Source: Mycolicibacterium tusciae JS617
Lineage (GTDB): Bacteria > Actinomycetota > Actinomycetes > Mycobacteriales > Mycobacteriaceae
NCBI RefSeq assembly: GCF_000243415.2
Contig: NZ_KI912270.1
Span: 5,537,837 to 5,601,836, forward strand
Direction: 5' to 3'
DNA: 64,000 bases
Part shown: piece after piece, positions 58,954-64,000 of the stretch
Layout of the letters: each line of letters starts with the position of its first letter
Numbering within the stretch: the stretch's first letter is position 1
The notes under the pieces: model-generated
Told to the model about the DNA's origin: nothing
Databases searched by the model: none
What the model saw: the letters and a program-made list of their open reading frames with translations, nothing else
Made by a program: the position numbers and the translations under genes

Positions 58954-59027
58954 TCGGCCATTTCCGCAGCGCCTCGTCGTGTTGGTGTGATTGACTTCTC
59001 GCGCGAGGACAGGCTGGACGAGGTGAA

Positions 59028-59924
59028 ATGGGGCAGTTGATGCGTGGCGTGATTCGGACGATCCTGACCGTGGTGCTGGCTGCCGGGCTGTGGGGCGCGG
59101 GCACGGCCATGGCACCTACCGCCAAGGCCGACGTCGAAATGCTGATGGTTCCGTCAGCGGCGATGGGACGCGATATCCCCGTCGCATTCTCCGGCGGCGG
59201 TCCGCACGCCGTCGTCCTGCTCGACGCGTTCAACGCCGCCCCCGACGTCAGCAACTGGGTGACGGCCGGCAACGCGATGGGCGCGCTCGGCGGGCAGGGC
59301 ATCTCGATCGCCGCACCCGCCGGTGGTGCGTGGAGCATGTACACCAACTGGGAGGCCGACGGCAGCAAGCAGTGGGAGACGTTCCTGGCGACCGAGCTGC
59401 CGAACTGGCTGGCAGCCAACAAGGGGCTGGCGCCAGGCGGTCACGGCATCGTCGGCGCCGCACAGGGCGGATACGGGGCGATGGCCATGGCCACCTTCCA
59501 CCCCGACCGGTACCGCTTCGCCGGATCTCTTTCGGGATTCCTGGCCCCCGAGCGGACCGGAACCGACGGCGCCATCACCGCGGGTCTTCAGCGGTTCGGC
59601 GGCGTCGACACCCGCAACATGTGGGGCCTGCCACAGCTGGGCCGGTGGAAGTGGCATTCACCGAACGTCCATGTGCAGCTTCTTTCGGATAACAACACCC
59701 GGCTGTGGGTGTACAGCCCGACGACGGGTGGGTGCGACGCGCCCGCGATGATCGGCTACTGCGATATCGCCGCAGGCACGAATAAGGAGTTCTACCAGCA
59801 TTACCGCTCCGTCGGGGGCGCCAACGGCCACTTCGACTTCCCAGCAAGCGGCGGCAATGACTGGGGTGCTTGGAGTGGACAGCTCGCCGCGATGTCGGGG
59901 GACCTGGTAGCCACGATCAAGTAG
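59028..59924 (+). CDS. fbpD: MPT51/FbpD, non-catalytic antigen 85 paralog
   Basis: 298 residues from ATG 59028. Signal peptide then VEMLMVPSAAMGRDIPVAFSGGG. The Ag85 fold is kept (GHGIVGAAQGGYGAMAMATFHPDRYRFAGSLSGFLAPE), but the catalytic Ser is replaced (GAAQGG where active forms have GLSMxG), so it should not transfer mycolates. Secreted, fibronectin-binding in M. tuberculosis MPT51. GACGAGG upstream provides a ribosome site. Confidence 0.93.
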   Translation: MGQLMRGVIRTILTVVLAAGLWGAGTAMAPTAKADVEMLMVPSAAMGRDIPVAFSGGGPHAVVLLDAFNAAPDVSNWVTAGNAMGALGGQGISIAAPAGGAWSMYTNWEADGSKQWETFLATELPNWLAANKGLAPGGHGIVGAAQGGYGAMAMATFHPDRYRFAGSLSGFLAPERTGTDGAITAGLQRFGGVDTRNMWGLPQLGRWKWHSPNVHVQLLSDNNTRLWVYSPTTGGCDAPAMIGYCDIAAGTNKEFYQHYRSVGGANGHFDFPASGGNDWGAWSGQLAAMSGDLVATIK

Positions 59925-59994
59925 CCAGCTAACTGGCAATGGCGTGACCTGCGCTCTCAGGTTCCCCCTAGGTATCAGCCGGTACCTTGGAACC

Positions 59995-60504
59995 GTGCAA
60001 CTCTCGGTCAGGCAAAGGGTCGGTTCGACCCCGCTCTCGGGATGGTTGGCAACCTCAGCAAAAACACTGTCGACACTGTTGGTGGCTTCGATCCCCGCTT
60101 TGATGACCGGATGCTCCGGTAACGACGTAATGGCGAGCATCGGCATGCCGACCGCCGAGACGGAAACCGCGCACGGCGATGCCGGCGCAGCGTCTCCGGG
60201 CCCAGTGCAGCCGGGCGGACAGTCCGATGCGCTGGTCGTGACGGTCCGACAACGCCAGTACCTCGACGCCTTGACCGCCGCGGGGGTGAAGCCGTCGAGC
60301 GACCTGGCCGCCTTGTCAATCGGCTCCTATGTGTGTCAGGCCCGTGCGGCCAAGCAGGACGAGGGCGCAGTGTGGGATTTCGTGCTGCCGTTGGTGCGTA
60401 GCGACGTCCGCGGTGACCGCCTATCCTCGGTTGCGCCGTCGGCGGCCGACGTCGACTCGGCGACCGCCGAGTACATTCGCATCGCGACCGAGCGACTCTG
60501 TTAG
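59995..60504 (+). CDS. DUF732-type exported lipoprotein
   Basis: 169 residues from GTG 59995. A signal sequence ends in the lipobox-like ALMTGCSGN (Cys about residue 41), so it is probably a lipoprotein. The C-terminal DUF732 pattern is [36 protein letters not shown] and a distal Cys near the end (IATERLC). Function unknown. It stands between fbpD and culp6 with short gaps; M. tuberculosis lacks a gene here (recalled). Confidence 0.78.
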   Translation: MQLSVRQRVGSTPLSGWLATSAKTLSTLLVASIPALMTGCSGNDVMASIGMPTAETETAHGDAGAASPGPVQPGGQSDALVVTVRQRQYLDALTAAGVKPSSDLAALSIGSYVCQARAAKQDEGAVWDFVLPLVRSDVRGDRLSSVAPSAADVDSATAEYIRIATERLC

Positions 60505-60559
60505 CAGTCGCGGACAACGCGCACACAGACCACAGCACGCGAGGAGCGACAGGAACCCC

Positions 60560-61567
60560 ATGCCCAAGACCACTCGGCGGAAACGTCACCGCATCCTGGG
60601 GCTCGTCGCGGCGGTGGCGGTTGCTCTGGTTGTGGTGCTGGTAGTGGTGCTCGTGTGGGTCTGGCAGCGATCGCCGGACACCCCGCCGGGTGCGCAACCG
60701 CCCTCATCGGCACCGGGCGGCATACCGCCGACTGGACGCAAGCCGCGGCCCGAATTCCAGGACGCCAGCTGCCCCGACGTGCAGTTGATATCGATTCCCG
60801 GCACCTGGGAGTCCTCGCCTGCGCTCGACCCGTTCAACCCGACCCAGTTCCCCATCGCGCTGCTTCTCAACGTCACCAACCCGCTGCGCCAGCAGTTCGA
60901 TGCGGGCCGGCTGGAGATCTATACGGTTCCCTACACCGCGCAGTTCCATAATCCGTTCGCCGCGGACAAGCAGATGTCCTACAACCAGAGCCGCGCCGAA
61001 GGTTTCGACGCGACGGTGCGGGCGATGACCGATATGAACAACCGGTGCCCGCTGACCAGTTACGTGCTGATCGGCTTCTCACAGGGCGCGGTGATCGCGG
61101 GTGACATCGCCAGCGATGTCGGCAACGGACGCGGCCCGGTCGACGAGGACCTGGTGCTCGGGGTGGCGTTGATCGCCGACGGTCGTCGCCAGCCCGGCGT
61201 CGGCCAGGATGTCGGTCCCAACGCGCCGGGCCAGGGCGCGGAGATCACCTTGGACGAGGTACCGATGCTGGCCGAACTCGGCCTGGACATGACCGGACCG
61301 CGACCGGGCGGATTCGGGATGCTCAACAACCGCACCTATGAAATATGTGCGACGGGCGACCTGATCTGTTCGGCGCCGGAGTCGGCCTTCAACATCACCC
61401 AGCTGCCCAAGACGCTCGAGGTCCTCAGCGGTGGCGCGGGACAACCTATCCACGCCATGTACAACACGCCGCAATTCTGGAATCTTGATGGTGCTCCGGC
61501 CCCGCAGTGGACACTGGGTTGGGCGCAGAGTGTGATCGATAACGCTCCGCACCCGAAACATGGCTGA
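60560..61567 (+). CDS. culp6: Cutinase-like envelope lipase/thioesterase (Rv3802c type)
   Basis: 335 residues from ATG 60560, AGGA upstream. N-terminal membrane anchor ([24 protein letters not shown]), a Pro-rich linker, then an alpha/beta hydrolase with [17 protein letters not shown], catalytic Ser in [20 protein letters not shown], Asp in [16 protein letters not shown] and His in GQPIHAMYN. In M. tuberculosis this essential periplasmic enzyme has phospholipase and thioesterase activity and controls mycolate levels. Between the Fbp genes and fadD32. Confidence 0.93.
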   Translation: MPKTTRRKRHRILGLVAAVAVALVVVLVVVLVWVWQRSPDTPPGAQPPSSAPGGIPPTGRKPRPEFQDASCPDVQLISIPGTWESSPALDPFNPTQFPIALLLNVTNPLRQQFDAGRLEIYTVPYTAQFHNPFAADKQMSYNQSRAEGFDATVRAMTDMNNRCPLTSYVLIGFSQGAVIAGDIASDVGNGRGPVDEDLVLGVALIADGRRQPGVGQDVGPNAPGQGAEITLDEVPMLAELGLDMTGPRPGGFGMLNNRTYEICATGDLICSAPESAFNITQLPKTLEVLSGGAGQPIHAMYNTPQFWNLDGAPAPQWTLGWAQSVIDNAPHPKHG

Positions 61568-61584
61568 CCTGTAACCGCGGGGAT

Positions 61585-61613
61585 TTGGACTGCGTGGACA
61601 GGTCGCCTAACAT
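61585..61613 (+). promoter_or_regulatory. Promoter of the fadD32 operon
   Basis: -35 TTGGAC (61585-61590), 17-base spacer, -10 TAACAT (61608-61613, TAnnnT), about 115 bases before fadD32. The best sigma-A-type promoter I see in the window. It separates fadD32-pks13 expression from the genes before. Confidence 0.6.
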
Positions 61614-61729
61614 TAAGAGAAAACTAAGAGCGATTTCCGACCGGCACCACCCCGGGCTCAACGCCGGGCCCGCCGGATCATGTGCAATACGGCATCAAGA
61701 CATGTGTGCCTTTGAACAGGAGAGTGAGA

Positions 61730-63619
61730 ATGGGGTTTTACAACCCGTTCCTGAAAGACGGACTGATCAAGTTCCCGGATAACGGCAGCGTGGTCAAGCA
61801 CGTCGAAAAGTGGGCCAAGGTCCGTGGCGATCGCGTCGCCTACCGCTTTCTCGACTTTTCCGTTGAGCGCGACGGTGTGGCGCGCGAGCTGAACTGGGCG
61901 GACTTCGGCACGCGTAACCGCGCGATCGCCGCCCGTCTGCAGCAGGTCACCGAGCTAGGCGACCGAGTGGCCATCCTGTGCCCCCAGAACCTCAACTACG
62001 TCGTCGCCATGTACGGCACGCTCTACTCGGGCCGCATCGCGGTGCCGCTGTTCGACCCGTCAGAGCCCGGCCACGTCGGACGGCTGCACGCCGTGCTCGA
62101 CGACTGCCAGCCGTCGGCGATCCTGACCACCACGGAATCCGCAGAAGGCGTTCGCAAGTTCTTCCGCAGCAGGCCCGCCAAGGAGCGGCCGCGCGTCATC
62201 GCCGTCGACGCGGTGCCCGATGAGGTCGGTGCCACCTGGGAGCCGGTCGACGTCGCCGTCGACACAATCGCCTACCTGCAGTACACCTCCGGGTCGACCC
62301 GCATCCCGACCGGCGTGCAGATCACCCACCTCAACCTGGCCACCAATATCGTCCAGATCATCGAGGCACTCGACGGCGAGGAAGGCGACCGTGGCCTTTC
62401 GTGGCTGCCGTTCTTCCACGACATGGGGCTGATCACGGCCATGCTGGCGCCGATGCTCGGGCACTACATCACCTTCATGACCCCTGCGGCGTTCGTTCGC
62501 AGGCCCGGCCGTTGGATTCGCGAAATGTCGCGCAAACCCGACGACACCGGGGGCGTGATCTCGGTGGCCCCGAACTTCGCATTCGATCACGCCGCGGCGC
62601 GCGGGCTGCCCAGGGACGACGAGCCGCCGCTGGACCTGTCGGTCGTCAAATGCATCCTGAACGGCAGCGAGCCGATCTCAGCCGCGACCGTCCAGAGATT
62701 CAACGACGCGTTCGCGCCGCACGGTTTCAAGCCGCAGGCCATCAAGCCGTCCTACGGTTTGGCCGAGGCGACCCTGTTCGTCTCGACCACTCCGATGGGC
62801 GACCATCCGAGGATCGTCTCCGTCGACCGCGACGCGTTGAACACCGGTACCTTCGTCGAGGTCGATCCCGATTCGCCGAGCGCCGTCGCGCAGGCCGGTG
62901 CGGGCAAGGTGGGCGTCGCGGAGTGGACCGTGATCGTCGACGCCGAATCCGCCACCGAACTGCCCGACGGGCAGATCGGTGAGGTCTGGATCAGCGGCCA
63001 GAACATGGGCACCGGCTACTGGGGCAAGGAAGAAGAGACAGCCCAGACTTTTCACAACATCCTCAAGTCGCGGACCAACCCGTCGCACGCCGAGGGCGCG
63101 ACCGACGACGCCACGTGGGTACGCACGGGTGACCTCGGCGCGTTCTACGACGGCGAGCTGTTCATCACCGGTCGCGTCAAGGATCTCGTCATCATCGACG
63201 GCCGCAATCACTACCCGCAGGACCTCGAGTACTCCGCGCAGGAGGCCACCAAGGCGCTGCGGGTCGGGTATGTGGCGGCGTTCTCGGTGCCGGCCAACCA
63301 GCTGCCCGACGAGGTGTTCGACAACTCGCATGCCGGGCTCAAGCGTGATCCCTCGGATTCCTCAGAGCAGCTGGTGATCGTCGGCGAGCGCGCACCTGGC
63401 GCGCACAAGCTCGAAATGGCTCCGATCGCCGACGACATCCGTGCCGCCATCGCGGTGCGTCACGGCGTCACCGCGCGAGACGTGCTGCTCACCGCGGCCG
63501 GCGCGATACCGCGTACCTCCAGCGGCAAGATCGGTCGGCGGGCCTGCCGCGCCGCGTATCTGGACGGCAGTCTGCGCTCAGGCAAGATCGCCAACGATTT
63601 CCCCGACGAGACTGACTGA
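61730..63619 (+). CDS. fadD32: Long-chain fatty-acyl-AMP ligase FadD32
   Basis: 629 residues from ATG 61730, with AGGAG eight bases upstream. Activates meromycolic acid as acyl-AMP and loads it onto the Pks13 ACP. AMP-forming motifs: [20 protein letters not shown] (P-loop), [81 protein letters not shown] and the C-terminal Lys in [15 protein letters not shown]. It has the fatty-acyl-AMP-ligase insertion typical of FAAL enzymes. Essential for mycolate condensation. pks13 starts 18 bases after its stop. Confidence 0.97.
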   Translation: MGFYNPFLKDGLIKFPDNGSVVKHVEKWAKVRGDRVAYRFLDFSVERDGVARELNWADFGTRNRAIAARLQQVTELGDRVAILCPQNLNYVVAMYGTLYSGRIAVPLFDPSEPGHVGRLHAVLDDCQPSAILTTTESAEGVRKFFRSRPAKERPRVIAVDAVPDEVGATWEPVDVAVDTIAYLQYTSGSTRIPTGVQITHLNLATNIVQIIEALDGEEGDRGLSWLPFFHDMGLITAMLAPMLGHYITFMTPAAFVRRPGRWIREMSRKPDDTGGVISVAPNFAFDHAAARGLPRDDEPPLDLSVVKCILNGSEPISAATVQRFNDAFAPHGFKPQAIKPSYGLAEATLFVSTTPMGDHPRIVSVDRDALNTGTFVEVDPDSPSAVAQAGAGKVGVAEWTVIVDAESATELPDGQIGEVWISGQNMGTGYWGKEEETAQTFHNILKSRTNPSHAEGATDDATWVRTGDLGAFYDGELFITGRVKDLVIIDGRNHYPQDLEYSAQEATKALRVGYVAAFSVPANQLPDEVFDNSHAGLKRDPSDSSEQLVIVGERAPGAHKLEMAPIADDIRAAIAVRHGVTARDVLLTAAGAIPRTSSGKIGRRACRAAYLDGSLRSGKIANDFPDETD

Positions 63620-63637
63620 CACCCGACTCTGTTGAAT

Positions 63638-64000
63638 ATGGCTGATACACAGGACGATTCGCAACAGCAACCGGAGCCATCGGCTGCGCGTACCGACGGG
63701 GCGCGTACCGACGTCTCGGTGCCCGAGCTCCGCGAGTGGATGCGCAATTGGGTGGCCAACTCAACGGGTCAGTCGCCCGATTCGATCAACGAGAACGCGC
63801 CGCTCATCGAGTTGGGCATGGCGTCGCGCGACGCCGTCGCGATGGCCAGCGATATCGAGGACTACACCGGCGTCACCGTCACGGCCACTATGGCGTTCCG
63901 CCATCCGACCATCGAATCGCTGGCGACGGTCATCGTCGAGGGTGAGCCGGAGATCGACGACGTCGCCGACGGCGAGGACTGGTCGCGCGAGGTCGATGAG
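63638..64000 (+). CDS. pks13: Polyketide synthase Pks13, N-terminal part
   Basis: 121 codons from ATG 63638 to the window edge. An N-terminal low-complexity head leads into an acyl carrier protein: VPELREWMRNWVANSTGQSPDSINENAPLIELGMASRDAVAMASDIEDYTGV, with the phosphopantetheine Ser in LGMASRD. HPTIESLATVIVEGEPEI closes the domain. The rest (KS, AT, ACP, TE) should lie beyond the window. Pks13 condenses the meromycolyl and alpha chains into mycolic acid precursors. No strong ribosome site is seen. Confidence 0.95.
   Translation, partial: MADTQDDSQQQPEPSAARTDGARTDVSVPELREWMRNWVANSTGQSPDSINENAPLIELGMASRDAVAMASDIEDYTGVTVTATMAFRHPTIESLATVIVEGEPEIDDVADGEDWSREVDE

Overview
This window comes from a high-GC actinobacterium, almost certainly a Mycobacterium of the rapidly growing (Mycolicibacterium) kind. 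It carries the mycolate-arabinogalactan assembly cluster: glf, glfT2, a PAP2-family DPPR phosphatase, ubiA, aftB, three antigen-85-type genes, culp6, fadD32 and the start of pks13. It also carries espR, ethA/ethR, an Hns-like PAKKA protein, erp and an iron-controlled bfrB. The gene order follows the M. tuberculosis Rv3859c-Rv3800c backbone (recalled, not searched) with several accessory insertions.

Layout. (1) 1-6519: gltBD glutamate synthase. (2) 6580-15343: an accessory stretch between gltD and the PHP gene. It holds a Tat-exported polysaccharide deacetylase, a divergent SDR/MarR pair with two operator dyads, a short ORF, an LLM oxidoreductase, a cation/proton antiporter divergent from a TrkA-type RCK protein, a TIGR03086 protein, and an ArsR-SulP operon with its operator. 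(3) 15458-25145: a PHP protein, a YiaA/B-type membrane protein, a Y-family polymerase with a LexA-like box at its start codon, ethR/ethA with ethA broken by TGG-to-TGA, rraA, a MerR gene broken by a 1-nt frameshift, hns, and a CopC/CopD cassette joined to the Rv3850-type gene.

(4) 25293-28902: a short membrane ORF with an apparent ATT start, an IrrE/ImmA-type metallopeptidase, a 7-TM DUF6545-type protein, convergent espR, and a GDT1/TMEM165 transporter behind a textbook yybP-ykoY manganese riboswitch. (5) 29012-31398: the Rv3847-type gene, then a nickel superoxide dismutase (sodN) with its maturation protease at the position of sodA, a small tail-anchored protein, four DnaA-box-like 9-mers in 100 bp, and a rhodanese. 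(6) 31433-41879: glpQ, bfrB (tandem IdeR-like boxes), an LCP protein, a CPBP protein, an IdeR-controlled Rv3839-type gene, pheA, a phosphoglycerate mutase, a Cys-rich miniprotein, a zincin, a septum-formation protein and serS. (7) 41886-44572: an operon of an AAA/ABC-type ATPase, an MBL-Rieske fusion and a small unknown protein. (8) 44653-49681: two PlsC acyltransferases, a HAD phosphatase, a PGRP amidase with LGFP repeats, and erp. (9) 49851-64000: the cell-envelope cluster.

The envelope cluster works as one pathway. Glf makes UDP-galactofuranose and GlfT2 polymerises galactan. UbiA and the PAP2 protein make decaprenylphosphoryl-arabinose precursors, and AftB caps arabinan. FadD32 and Pks13 build mycolates, and the Fbp enzymes attach them.

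Most notable for follow-up: the 7-TM/IrrE-protease/EspR neighbourhood, the Mn riboswitch with overlapping switch helices, the NiSOD variant with HCDLFCGVY in place of HCDLPCGVY, the DnaA-box cluster, the LexA-like box between SD and start codon of dinB, and the two freshly broken genes (ethA, merR) within 3 kb.
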